Assembly (NCBI GenBank): GCA_030538425.1
Contig: JAUNTZ010000006.1
Location: forward strand, 1 to 64,000
Direction: 5' to 3'
Origin: Paracoccus sp. (in: a-proteobacteria)
Lineage (GTDB): Bacteria > Pseudomonadota > Alphaproteobacteria > Rhodobacterales > Rhodobacteraceae
Length of the DNA: 64,000 bases
Positions 33,313 through 42,084 of the stretch are shown here, in pieces. A program made the position numbers and the translations under genes. Numbering within the stretch: the stretch's first letter is position 1; the number at the start of each line of letters is the position of its first letter. The notes beneath the pieces were generated by a model, which did no database searches, was not told the origin of the DNA, and saw nothing but the letters and a program-made list of their open reading frames with translations.

Positions 33313-36247
33313 GATCGCCCACCTTTCGCGCCAGTGCCACATCGCCGCCGCCCCATTCGCCGTAACGCGACAGCTGATCGTAATCACTGCCATGGCCCGT
33401 CTGCTGCATCGCGCGTCTGGCCGTAAAGCCTTGTTTTCCGGTCAGATAATTCGCCGCCAGCCGCACGAACCCGTCCCATGCCGCATCCGCATCGGCGGCG
33501 GTAAAGCTGCGCGGATGGGTCTCACCCTCAGCGCCCAGCTGGATATAGCTCACCCCCTCAACCGGCGTTGCGCCCAGGCCGTCAAACGCCCCGCGCGCGA
33601 CCATCGCCGCCTCAAGCATCAGCTGCTTGTCGAACGCCGCCATCTCCTTGTCGCTTGGCGGCTTGCCCGATTTGTAGTCATAGATATGCGCAACCGCGCC
33701 ATCGTCCAGAAGGTCGATCCGGTCGGGCCGCGCGGTCAGGCGCAGATCCAGCCCCGCAACATCCAACGAGCCGCGCCTTTCGACCACCACCGGCTTGCCG
33801 CGCGCCAACCGCCGCGCCTCATCGGCAGCGATGCGGTCAGCGATGCGCGCCATCCGGGCTTGCCAAAAGATGCGGGCGGCGGGCCAGGGGACGTCCTCGG
33901 CCAGAACCTTGGCAGTGTTCGACAAAAAGCGCTCACGCAGGGCGGGCTCGGACAGATCGGCGCCATCAAGGCCCTTCAGCAAGCGCTCGACAATCTTGTG
34001 CAGCACCTCGCCGCGCAGCTGAGGGTCGGGCTCGGGCCGCAGCGCGGGCAGCGGGCGCAGGCGCAGCACCTTGCTGGCGTAAATCGCATAAGGGTCGCGG
34101 ATCAGGGTCTTCACCTGCGTGACCGAGATCTCACGAAAGGCCGGGGCGGGCGGAATGGGCGCGGGCCGGGGCGCGGGCGTGACCGGGCCACCGGGGCTGG
34201 CCATGGCGCGGGCCAGACCGGCCCAATGCGCGCCCCGCGCCTTGATCTGTTTCAGGGTCTCAACGCCGCCCTGCGCGGGCAGGCCCTGCATCAGGTTCAT
34301 CAGCCGGTTCAGCCAACGCGACGGAATCGTCTCCGCATCGGCATCGCGGCGGGCGCGGCTCAGGATCACCTCGGGCGCGGCGATGGCCTGCTGAAAGTCA
34401 TGGGCCGACAGGCCGATCTGGCGCTCGGGCAGGGTCAGACCGGCCTGCGCCCGCATCTGGCGCGACAGGAAGGGATCGGGCGGCAGCGCCTGCGGCCAAC
34501 TGCCCTCGTTCAAACCTGCCATGATAATCAAGGCGTTATCGCCCCGGTTCGCCTCAGTCCGGGCCTCACGCGGGCCGCAGGCGCGCACGGGTGAGGCCAC
34601 CGCCGCCCGCGCCGCCTGCCCCTCAAGCAGGGTCAGGATCAGGTCGGCATATTCGCCCGGCCCCATCGGATGCGCGTGGCCGGCATGTTCGGCCAGATGA
34701 TCCAACACCGCCCGCGCCGCGCGGCCCGCCGGTTCGCGCCACAGAAGCGCGGCATCGACCGCGCCGCCCGGACCTGCGGCCAGCATTTCGGCCAGGCGCA
34801 GATGCTCGGCCAGCCGATCTGCCAGGGGGCGCGGCGCGGTGTCGTCGGCCACGCTGCCTGCCAGATCCAGCACGCCCGCCAGCCACAGCCCCCAGTCGCG
34901 CCGAACCTCGCCATGGCCGTCGGCCCAGCGGCGCAGCGCATCGCCATCGGGAAAGACCGGGCCACGCGCGCGCAGGTTCAGCTCTAACTCACGCAATTCA
35001 CGCAGATGGGCGCCATGATCGGCGCCGGTCGCCGTGGTCGGGTGTTTCAGCAAGACCAGCAGGCGGTCAATGGTCACCGGCTGGCCGAACAGAGCGGCGA
35101 CATGGCGCAGGAACAGGCCCTGCTGGGTCAGATGCAGCGGGATGCCCGCGCTGTCATCCATCTCAATGCCCCAACGATCAAGCGCGGCCGCCACGCGCCG
35201 CCGGATCGCGCTGTCGGCGGCGAATAGCGTGACCGGCCGCCCCTCACCCAAAGCGGCGCGAATGGCCAGCGCAATCGCGTCGGCCTCATGCTGCGGATGG
35301 TCGGCCTCGATCAGCGACAGACCTGCACCCGCCGCGCCCAGATCACCCAAGGACGGGCCTTGGGCAATCCATTGATCGGTCACCGGCGCGGGGCGAAGAG
35401 CCAATGAGATCAATGCGTTACGCGCATCGGGACCGCGCGCATCGGTCCATGGCCGTACGCCGTGGCGCAAAGCGGCAAGACGGGCCTGCGGGTGGTCCTC
35501 ACTCGCGGCGTCGATATCGTCCCAGACCGCCGCGCTTTGGCTGAAATCATAGCCCGGCAGGATCACCGCGCCCAAGGGCAGGCGCGCCACGGCCTGCAAA
35601 AACAGCCGCGTCGCCCCGTGTGAGCCGGTCGAGCCGACCGCCAGAACCGGCGCGGTCGGCAGGTCGCGCCCCTCGGCCCATGCCTGAGCCACGGCCTCGG
35701 CCATGTGGCGCTGGCGGGCGGGCGGATCAACCGGCGGATCGGTCAGGTAATAGCCCGCCGCGATGCGCAAAAACCGCAATGAGGCCTGCCAATGCGCCGC
35801 GTGACTGGCCGCATCGACGGCCTCCAGATCATCGGGGCCGCGCCCCTCGGACTGCATTTCGGCCATCAGCGCGGCAAGCGCCTCGGCCAGTTCCGGGATC
35901 GACTGGCCCGCGCCGATATCCGGGGCCTGCGCGATCAGCCCGGCGACCAAGGCGCCCAGCTCAAGCCGCCGCGCCAAGGGTGCCGCCCGCGCACCCGCCA
36001 ATTCCGCGCCAATGTCGGCGACCTGCCGCATCTGCGGCAACAGCATCGCGCCGTGGTGGGCGGCATGGCGCTGAAACGCCTCGGTCAGGCTGCGCAGGGT
36101 GCGGCCCGAGTTCACATAGATCACCACCGCCGCCATCGCCTGCGGCGGCAGGCCCTCCAGCCGCGCGGCCAGACCCGAGACGACCTCTTGCGCGAAATCC
36201 ACCCCCGGCGGCAGCGCAAAAGTGCCGCCCTGCCAGCCCGCCCACAT
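33305..36247 (-). CDS. addB: Double-strand break repair protein AddB
   Basis: 980-residue partner of AddA. The N-terminal half is a degenerate helicase (TFALPPGVDFAQEVVSGL start, VLAVGSTGSHGATRLFL in the middle). The C-terminal part is a RecB-type nuclease with LRGEVLHKIVERLL, RPDRIDLLDDGAVAHIYDYKSGKPP and a KQLMLEAAM segment. The ATG at 36247 overlaps the murU stop (TGATG). The longer upstream frame is rejected because the conserved start matches 36247. Confidence 0.95.
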   Translation of the reverse strand: MWAGWQGGTFALPPGVDFAQEVVSGLAARLEGLPPQAMAAVVIYVNSGRTLRSLTEAFQRHAAHHGAMLLPQMRQVADIGAELAGARAAPLARRLELGALVAGLIAQAPDIGAGQSIPELAEALAALMAEMQSEGRGPDDLEAVDAASHAAHWQASLRFLRIAAGYYLTDPPVDPPARQRHMAEAVAQAWAEGRDLPTAPVLAVGSTGSHGATRLFLQAVARLPLGAVILPGYDFSQSAAVWDDIDAASEDHPQARLAALRHGVRPWTDARGPDARNALISLALRPAPVTDQWIAQGPSLGDLGAAGAGLSLIEADHPQHEADAIALAIRAALGEGRPVTLFAADSAIRRRVAAALDRWGIEMDDSAGIPLHLTQQGLFLRHVAALFGQPVTIDRLLVLLKHPTTATGADHGAHLRELRELELNLRARGPVFPDGDALRRWADGHGEVRRDWGLWLAGVLDLAGSVADDTAPRPLADRLAEHLRLAEMLAAGPGGAVDAALLWREPAGRAARAVLDHLAEHAGHAHPMGPGEYADLILTLLEGQAARAAVASPVRACGPREARTEANRGDNALIIMAGLNEGSWPQALPPDPFLSRQMRAQAGLTLPERQIGLSAHDFQQAIAAPEVILSRARRDADAETIPSRWLNRLMNLMQGLPAQGGVETLKQIKARGAHWAGLARAMASPGGPVTPAPRPAPIPPAPAFREISVTQVKTLIRDPYAIYASKVLRLRPLPALRPEPDPQLRGEVLHKIVERLLKGLDGADLSEPALRERFLSNTAKVLAEDVPWPAARIFWQARMARIADRIAADEARRLARGKPVVVERRGSLDVAGLDLRLTARPDRIDLLDDGAVAHIYDYKSGKPPSDKEMAAFDKQLMLEAAMVARGAFDGLGATPVEGVSYIQLGAEGETHPRSFTAADADAAWDGFVRLAANYLTGKQGFTARRAMQQTGHGSDYDQLSRYGEWGGGDVALARKVGDHG

Positions 36248-36930
36248 CAGGAAAGCGGCCCTTGCGCCAGCATCGCCTCGGCCAGCGGGATGCAGTCGGG
36301 ACGCCCGACATCGACCCATCGGCCCGGATGGATCACGCCAAAGGCGCGGCCCTGCGCGATCAGCCCGTCCCAGAACAGGTTCAGAGAAAACACCTGTTCT
36401 TCAATCGCTTGCAGGCTCTCGGGCTGACAGATCGAGGCCCCGGCATAGATCCACGGCCCCCTGCGGCTGATCCGCCCGGCATCGTCCATCGCGAAATCAC
36501 CACCGCCAATCCGGCCCACCGCATGATCGGGCGAGACCAGCAGAAACAGCGCATCCATCCGCGCCGGATCCCAAGCGGCTGCCAGCGTCGCCAGCGGGTT
36601 TGGCCCGGTGAACAGAACATCCGGGTTCAGCGTCATCACCGCGCCACCGCCCAGCAAGGGCAGCGCCTGACGCAGCCCGCCGCCTGTTTCCAGCAGCACC
36701 TCCTCCGCCGAGATCGCGACCTCTTGCCCGGCCAGATGATCCGCGACCATATCGCCCAGATAATGGCTGTTCACCACCACCGGCGCGCAGCCCGCCTCGC
36801 GCCCCAGATCAAGCGCGCGGTCAAGCAGGCTGCGGCCCGCGACCTCGATCAGCGGCTTGGGCCGTGTATCGGTCAGGGGCGCCATGCGCGTGCCGCGACC
36901 GGCGGCAAAGATCATCAGCGGGTGGGGCAT
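36247..36930 (-). CDS. murU: Nucleotidyltransferase, MurNAc-1-phosphate uridylyltransferase type
   Basis: 227-residue sugar-phosphate nucleotidyltransferase. The signature MIFAAGRGTRMAPLTDTRPKPLIEVAGR binds the nucleotide, followed by VNSHYLGDMVADHL, ETGGGLRQALPLLGG-type and a TLNPDVLFTG metal site. In the AmgK-MurU recycling route it turns MurNAc-1-phosphate into UDP-MurNAc, bypassing de novo synthesis. The partner kinase is encoded directly upstream and overlaps by 16 bases. Confidence 0.85.
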   Translation of the reverse strand: MPHPLMIFAAGRGTRMAPLTDTRPKPLIEVAGRSLLDRALDLGREAGCAPVVVNSHYLGDMVADHLAGQEVAISAEEVLLETGGGLRQALPLLGGGAVMTLNPDVLFTGPNPLATLAAAWDPARMDALFLLVSPDHAVGRIGGGDFAMDDAGRISRRGPWIYAGASICQPESLQAIEEQVFSLNLFWDGLIAQGRAFGVIHPGRWVDVGRPDCIPLAEAMLAQGPLS

Positions 36931-38324
36931 CGGGCGCGGAACCTTTCGATCATGGCGTCATCGGGCGCGGGCACCTGCACGACCAGTTCGCGCAGGGCGG
37001 CAAGCCTCGGATGGGCGGTTTCGCGCAGGATATGCGCCCAGACGCGCGGCATAAAGTCCAGATAGCGCGGCTTGCCATCCTGGACGCAAAGCCGCGCGAA
37101 AATCCCCATGATCCGCAGATTCCGCGCCGCACCCAGCAGCGCATAGGCCGCGCCGAAACGGTCTGGATCGGCGCCGCTTGCGTCAAGATAGCGGGCGATG
37201 GCAGCGGCCTCGGTTTCCGTGTCCACATCGCGGCGCGCGTCGTGCAACAGGGAAACCAGATCATAGGCCGGATGGGTCGCGACGGCATCCTGATAATCCA
37301 GCAATCCCAAGCGGTTATCAGGGGTCAGCACGATATTCTCAGCGTGGAAATCACGCAGCGAGACCACGGGCGCGACGTCGCCGCAAAGCTGGTCATAGAG
37401 CGCGCGGACGACCGGGCCTACTTGCGCTGCCGCTGCCTGACCGCCCACCTCAGCCGCGTAATGATCCGCGAACATAGCGAGCTGCGCCTCAAACGCCGCC
37501 CCATCCATTGGCGCGACGAAATCGGGGGGCGCGTGACGGTGCAGATCGGCCAGCAGCCCCGCGACACGGGAATAAAGCGGCGCGGCCTGCGCGGGGTCCG
37601 CACCGACCACGCGGGCCATCAGCGCATCGCCGAAATCTTCCAGCAACATCAAGCCGCTGGCATCTTCCTGCGCCAGAATGCGCGGGGCGTGAAAGCCGCG
37701 CTCCCGCAGCCAGTCGGTCATCGCGATGAACGGCCCAAGAGAGCCTGCAGGCGCGTCCATCAGAACCGCGCTGTCGCCCGCTCGGGTCAGCCGGATGTAG
37801 GACCGCGCCGAGGCATCGCCCGCCAAAGGCGCAAGGCCCGCATCACCCCAACCTGCCGCCGCGACGAAGGCTGCACGGGCCGCCGACCGCCACCGCGCCC
37901 CGCCGTGCAGGGTCACGCGGCGCAGGTCAGGGTTGGTGTCGGCGGCCAGATCGACCACCAAGGCATCCGGCACCGGATCAGGCAGGCGGTCGGGCCATTC
38001 GATCAGGCAAATCTGGCTGCCGATCGCGTCAGTCAGGCCCAGTTCGTCCACCTCAGCACTGTCGCTAAGGCGGTAAAGATCGGCGTGCCAGATCTCTGCC
38101 TCACCCGCCTCATAGGTCTGGACAAGGGTAAAGGTCGGGCTTGGCACCTCGGTCCCCTCGCCCAGATTTGCGCGGATAAAGGCGCGGGCCAGATGCGATT
38201 TGCCCGCGCCGACCGGGCCTTGCAACAAGAAGGTATCGCCCGGACGCGCAAGGCGGGACAGCGCGGCACCGATGGCCGCAAGCCCCGCCTCATCCACGCA
38301 AAGCGTCAGTAAGGCATCGGACAT
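36915..38324 (-). CDS. Fused TsaE ATPase and AmgK-type sugar kinase
   Basis: 469 residues combining two enzymes. Residues 1-150 are TsaE, the ATPase for tRNA threonylcarbamoyl-adenosine synthesis, with Walker A LLQGPVGAGKSHLARAFIR, VPSPTFTLVQTYE and HADLYRLSD. Residues 165-465 are a phosphotransferase of the AmgK/aminoglycoside kinase fold, with LRDFHAENIVL (catalytic aspartate) and LGLLDYQDAV (metal aspartate). AmgK phosphorylates MurNAc or GlcNAc at C1, and MurU is encoded next. The two genes are normally separate neighbours. The fusion has a database precedent, but its consequence is unknown. Confidence 0.9.
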   Translation of the reverse strand: MSDALLTLCVDEAGLAAIGAALSRLARPGDTFLLQGPVGAGKSHLARAFIRANLGEGTEVPSPTFTLVQTYEAGEAEIWHADLYRLSDSAEVDELGLTDAIGSQICLIEWPDRLPDPVPDALVVDLAADTNPDLRRVTLHGGARWRSAARAAFVAAAGWGDAGLAPLAGDASARSYIRLTRAGDSAVLMDAPAGSLGPFIAMTDWLRERGFHAPRILAQEDASGLMLLEDFGDALMARVVGADPAQAAPLYSRVAGLLADLHRHAPPDFVAPMDGAAFEAQLAMFADHYAAEVGGQAAAAQVGPVVRALYDQLCGDVAPVVSLRDFHAENIVLTPDNRLGLLDYQDAVATHPAYDLVSLLHDARRDVDTETEAAAIARYLDASGADPDRFGAAYALLGAARNLRIMGIFARLCVQDGKPRYLDFMPRVWAHILRETAHPRLAALRELVVQVPAPDDAMIERFRARCPTR

Positions 38325-39388
38325 TCGCGGTTCAGCCTGTCGATTTCCTTGCAGAGCTCAGCCGAGACCGGCTGTCCCAGCCCCTCCAGCTGATGCGCCA
38401 GTTGCGCATCGGTCGTTGCGCCCAAGATCGGCACGCATTGAAAGGGCCGGGTCAGCAGCCAGTTCAGCGACAGATGCACCAGATCGACGCCATGCGCCGC
38501 CGCCAGATCCTGCAACGCGCCGACCGCCTGCATCGCCCGTTCGGTGCGCCTGCCGCCAAGCGAGCCAACCCCGGCCTTGGCCTGTGAACCGCTGCCGCCA
38601 TTGGCGATGTCCACCGCCGCGCGGCTGCCCTCAGGGATCGCGCCGCCCTGATATTTGCCGGTCAGCAGCCCCGCCGCCAAGGGGGAGTAGGCCAGCAAAG
38701 CAAAGCCCTCATTCACCGCGGCCTCGGCGAAATCCAGATCAAAGAGGCGGTAAAGCAGCGAATATTCGTTCTGCACCGAGGCGACGCGCGGCCCCACGCC
38801 ACGCTCTGCCGCGTCGATCCAGCGGATCGTGCCCCAGGTGGTGTCATTCGACAGGCCAAAAGCGCGGATCTTGCCCGCATCGACCAGATCGGACAAAGCG
38901 CCCAGCACATCGTCGATATGGGCCAGCGTCTCATCGCGGTTCTGGCCCGAGGGGTCGTAATGCCAGTTCTGGCGAAACGCATAGCTGCCGCGATTGGGCC
39001 AGTGGATCTGGTAAAGGTCGATGTGATCACTCTGCAAGCGGCGCAGTGAGGCATCGACGGCCTCACGCACCGAGGCGCCCGTGACGGCGGCACCGTCACG
39101 CACCGCGCTGCCCTTGCCCACGATCTTGGTCGCCAGCTCAACCCGGTTGCGACTGCCGGTTTTCGCCAGCCAGTTGCCGATGATGCGTTCGCTATTGCCC
39201 GCCGTTTCGGCCTTGACCGGGTTGACCGGATACATTTCCGCGCAATCCAGAAAGGTGATGCCGCGATCCAACGCGCGGTCCATCTGCGCATGGGCACAGG
39301 CCTCTGGGGTCTGGTTGCCGAAGGTCATGGTGCCAAGGCAGATCTCACTGACCTCGATGCCGTCGCGGCCAAGGTTTACCCGTTTCAT
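38306..39388 (-). CDS. Aldo/keto reductase (Tas-like)
   Basis: 360-residue NADPH-dependent oxidoreductase of the aldo/keto reductase family. Catalytic residues are in FLDCAEMYPVNPV (Asp and Tyr), ELATKIVG (Lys) and YQIHWPNRG (His), and FALLAYSPLAAGLLTGKYQ is a family segment. The DCAEMYPV stretch is typical of the Tas subgroup. The substrate cannot be inferred. Its stop lies 19 bases inside the tsaE-amgK start, so it may be the first gene of that operon. GGAGAG precedes the ATG. Confidence 0.92.
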   Translation of the reverse strand: MKRVNLGRDGIEVSEICLGTMTFGNQTPEACAHAQMDRALDRGITFLDCAEMYPVNPVKAETAGNSERIIGNWLAKTGSRNRVELATKIVGKGSAVRDGAAVTGASVREAVDASLRRLQSDHIDLYQIHWPNRGSYAFRQNWHYDPSGQNRDETLAHIDDVLGALSDLVDAGKIRAFGLSNDTTWGTIRWIDAAERGVGPRVASVQNEYSLLYRLFDLDFAEAAVNEGFALLAYSPLAAGLLTGKYQGGAIPEGSRAAVDIANGGSGSQAKAGVGSLGGRRTERAMQAVGALQDLAAAHGVDLVHLSLNWLLTRPFQCVPILGATTDAQLAHQLEGLGQPVSAELCKEIDRLNRECPMPY

Positions 39389-39459
39389 CGCGCTCTCCGT
39401 GGTTGGTTGGGTGGAAACTACAGGGGCGGGCGGGCGATGAAAACCCTAATGCGAAAACC

Positions 39460-41250
39460 CTAATGCCGCGCGCCCTCGCGCGGGGTCGAGGTCAGGACCA
39501 CATCGCGCGGCGCACCTTCGGGCGGGCTGCGCGCGTCGTCGATGGCAAAGGCAAGGCGCAGCACATATTCGCTGTCGGTCGCGCTGATCTCGGCCTCGCC
39601 GTCAAGCTGCATGGCGAAGGCCTCGATCAGCTGGCTGCCAAGGCCGGTGCCCTCCAGCCGGTTCTCAGTCGCCCCCATCGAGTTGGCGATACAGATCTCG
39701 GCGCGCCCCTGTTCACGCTTGAGCGTGACCTTGACCCAGGGCGCCTCCGCGCCTTCGGGGATGCCCGCATATTTCACCGCATTGGTCACAGCCTCGGTCG
39801 TCAGAAGCGTCAGCGGCACCGCCTGATCGGGCATCAGGGTCAGCGGGTCAAGTTGGGTTTCGACCCTCAGACCGGCACCCGGACCCACGGCGGCATTCAC
39901 CATGCGGTCGATGATGTCCGCGATCAGCCGGTCAGCCTCAACCGTGTCCAGCCGCTCGGCCTGATAGAGATTGCGGTAAATCGTCGCCAGCGAGGACACC
40001 CGGTCCTGAACCGAGCGCAGCACGCGTTTCGCGTCCTCATCCTCAATCACTCGGCTTTGCATATTGATGATCGAGGCGATCAGTTGCAGGTTGTTCTTGA
40101 CCCGGTGATGGACCTCTTTCAGCAGCACGTTCTTTTCGTCCAGCGCCTCTTCCAGCGCGATTTCGTCACGGCTGAGGATGCGGGCCATGTTCTTGAAGGT
40201 GCGCGAGACGTCCTCGATCTCAGCGGGGGCGTTTTCGATCACGCGCGGCATGACGGAACGGTCACCCACGGCAAAGCGGCGCATCTGGCCGCGCAATTCG
40301 CGGATATGGCGCAGAACAAGGCGATACACCGCGAAATAGGCGACGCCCAGCGACACCGCCCAGAGCGTGATAGGAAACACAATCGCGGTCAGCTTGGTCA
40401 GCCGGTAGCCCTGAACGCCGATGGTTTCGGGCCGCCAGCTGCCAAGCGCATAGACCAGCCCCGGCACCACCGAGACGATGGCAAAGACTCGTTCCTCGCC
40501 CTCATTCGAGGTATCGGAAAAGGTCGCTTCGGGGCGTCCGGCCAGGCTTTGCAGCGTCTCACCGCGCGGCAAAAGCTGGCCGTAATCGGCGCCGATCAAC
40601 GCATCATCGGCAGAGATAAGATCACCGCTATAGTTGAAGGTCACGATCCGCGCATCGTCGCGGCTTTCGTTGAAGGAATGGGTCGAACGCAACAGCTCAT
40701 GGCTGACCGCCACGATGATAAAGCCCAGCAATTCGCGGTCGCGATAGAGGGGCTGCGAGACGGTCACGACCCGCTTGCCCGAGACCACGCCAACCTCAAC
40801 CGGCAGGATCTGGGTTGAGGGGTTCTGCACGAACCTCTCATAGGCGATGGACTGGCTGAAATCGACGGTGACGCCCGGCCCTTCCGAGGTGCAGGTGCTG
40901 ATCCCGTTCATCTGCACAAAGCTGGCCGAGGCATAGGTCGCGCTGCGGTCCACAAAATCGCTCATGATACGGGCGCAGGTGCCGTCATCGTCCAGCGTGG
41001 GCAGAACCGCAGGCCCCAACGCATCCGCCGTCCCAAGCGCGCCCTGCAAAAGCGCGCGTTCGCCCGCCGCCGCAGCCGAGGTCCGGCCCACAATCGCGAT
41101 CTCGGCGGCGCGTTCGGCCTCACCGGAGAGGTGCATCGTCTGGATCAGCGAGATCAGGCCGATCGGCAGAATCGCGATCGACAGGAACATCGCCAGCTTG
41201 AAACCAAGCCCGCGCGTGAATTGCAGATGCTCGGCCAGACGTTCTTGCAC
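39460..41250 (-). CDS. Sensor histidine kinase of the general stress response (HisKA_2 type)
   Basis: 596 residues. Two membrane helices (about 20-40 and 285-308) bracket a periplasmic sensor domain of CACHE-like length, which has two cysteines near 92 and 120. A HAMP-like segment follows, then an H-box KEVHHRVKNNLQLIASI (His381/382) of the HisKA_2 class and a divergent ATPase domain (TEAVTNAVKYA, GTGLGSQLIEAF). This class of kinase phosphorylates PhyR. It begins with GTG four bases after ecfG, so it is cotranscribed. The sensed signal is unknown. Confidence 0.9.
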   Translation of the reverse strand: MQERLAEHLQFTRGLGFKLAMFLSIAILPIGLISLIQTMHLSGEAERAAEIAIVGRTSAAAAGERALLQGALGTADALGPAVLPTLDDDGTCARIMSDFVDRSATYASASFVQMNGISTCTSEGPGVTVDFSQSIAYERFVQNPSTQILPVEVGVVSGKRVVTVSQPLYRDRELLGFIIVAVSHELLRSTHSFNESRDDARIVTFNYSGDLISADDALIGADYGQLLPRGETLQSLAGRPEATFSDTSNEGEERVFAIVSVVPGLVYALGSWRPETIGVQGYRLTKLTAIVFPITLWAVSLGVAYFAVYRLVLRHIRELRGQMRRFAVGDRSVMPRVIENAPAEIEDVSRTFKNMARILSRDEIALEEALDEKNVLLKEVHHRVKNNLQLIASIINMQSRVIEDEDAKRVLRSVQDRVSSLATIYRNLYQAERLDTVEADRLIADIIDRMVNAAVGPGAGLRVETQLDPLTLMPDQAVPLTLLTTEAVTNAVKYAGIPEGAEAPWVKVTLKREQGRAEICIANSMGATENRLEGTGLGSQLIEAFAMQLDGEAEISATDSEYVLRLAFAIDDARSPPEGAPRDVVLTSTPREGARH

Positions 41251-41254
41251 GGGG

Positions 41255-41839
41255 CTACCGGACCACGGGGGAATTATTGCTCATCGCGGCCAGAGTGGCG
41301 CTGTCGGTCATGTCCAGCTCTTCGCCATCCTCAAGATGCAGCAGCTCAGCCAGACGCTTGCGCCCCCGGTTCGCCCGCGACTTGACGGTGCCGACGGCAA
41401 CGCCGGTCATGTTCGCGGCCTCTTCATAGGAAAAGCCCGATGCGCCGACCAGGATCAGCGCCTCACGCTGTTCATCGGGCAGCTGTTCGAAGGCGGCGCG
41501 AAAATCGTTCATCGCAAGGCGCCCGTCATGTTCGGGCCGGGTCGCCTGCCGCGCGGCATAAACGCCGTCGCTGTCCGAGACCTCACGCTTGGTCTTGCGG
41601 CGGGCGGAATAAAAGGTGTTGCGCAGAATGGTGAACAGCCATGCCCGCAAATTGGTGCCGATGGTGAACTTGTCGATATTGGTCCATGCCTTGACGATGG
41701 TATCCTGCACCAGATCATCCGCCGACGACCCCTCACGGGTCAGCGACAGCGCAAAGGCGCGCAAAGCGGGCAGGTGATCGACGATCTCGTCGCGCGGATC
41801 GGCATGGCCAGATTTCGACCTGGCGGTGGAGGATGTCAT
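41255..41839 (-). CDS. ecfG: ECF sigma factor EcfG (general stress)
   Basis: 194-residue extracytoplasmic-function sigma factor of the EcfG (ECF15) group, controlling the alphaproteobacterial general stress response. Region 2 has REGSSADDLVQDTIVKAWTN and LRAWLFTILRNTFY. Region 4 has LPDEQREALILVGASGFSYEEAA and GTVKSRANRGRKRL. It lies between nepR and the sensor kinase and is divergent from phyR, the standard layout. NepR holds it inactive until phosphorylated PhyR removes NepR. Confidence 0.95.
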   Translation of the reverse strand: MTSSTARSKSGHADPRDEIVDHLPALRAFALSLTREGSSADDLVQDTIVKAWTNIDKFTIGTNLRAWLFTILRNTFYSARRKTKREVSDSDGVYAARQATRPEHDGRLAMNDFRAAFEQLPDEQREALILVGASGFSYEEAANMTGVAVGTVKSRANRGRKRLAELLHLEDGEELDMTDSATLAAMSNNSPVVR

Positions 41840-41843
41840 GCCG

Positions 41844-41990
41844 TTATTCCTGTTCGCGGAGTTTTTGCAACAATTCGAGGAACCTGTCAGGGACGTCCTG
41901 TTCGGTCTCACGCTGATAGACACGACGCAGATTCTCGTCGATTTGCTTTTCCAGCGACGCCTGCCTGCGCGCCTCGCGTTTGTTGTTCAT
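41844..41990 (-). CDS. nepR: Anti-sigma factor NepR
   Basis: 48-residue anti-sigma factor. The family core QIDENLRRVYQRET and VPDRFLELLQKLREQE is present as two helices. The longer open frame starting at 42098 is not needed, as the conserved part fits the ATG at 41990. It begins the nepR-ecfG-kinase operon, and an EcfG-type promoter lies about 43 bases upstream. NepR binds EcfG, and PhyR competes for NepR. Confidence 0.9.
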   Translation of the reverse strand: MNNKREARRQASLEKQIDENLRRVYQRETEQDVPDRFLELLQKLREQE

Positions 41991-42032
41991 TGTTATGTTG
42001 TCCGGTCCGAGCTTCTTGTGCACAAATCTTAC

Positions 42033-42057
42033 AACAGATAGACCGGAACAAAGTTCC
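42033..42057 (-). promoter_or_regulatory. EcfG-type promoter of nepR-ecfG
   Basis: On the minus strand GGAAC (42057-42053), 16 bases, then TGTT (42036-42033). This fits the GGAAC-N16/17-CGTT pattern of general stress promoters with one change in the -10. It would make the operon self-activating, as known in relatives. Confidence 0.6.
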
Positions 42058-42084
42058 ATGTGAACCACTGATTTCGAGGACGTC

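Noticed and set aside
39403..40818. 471-codon plus-strand frame
   Set aside because: Antisense to the HisKA_2 sensor kinase, whose catalytic motifs are intact.
42045..42069. EcfG promoter toward phyR
   Set aside because: GGAAC is present at 42045 on the plus strand, but no CGTT or GTT lies 16-18 bases downstream.
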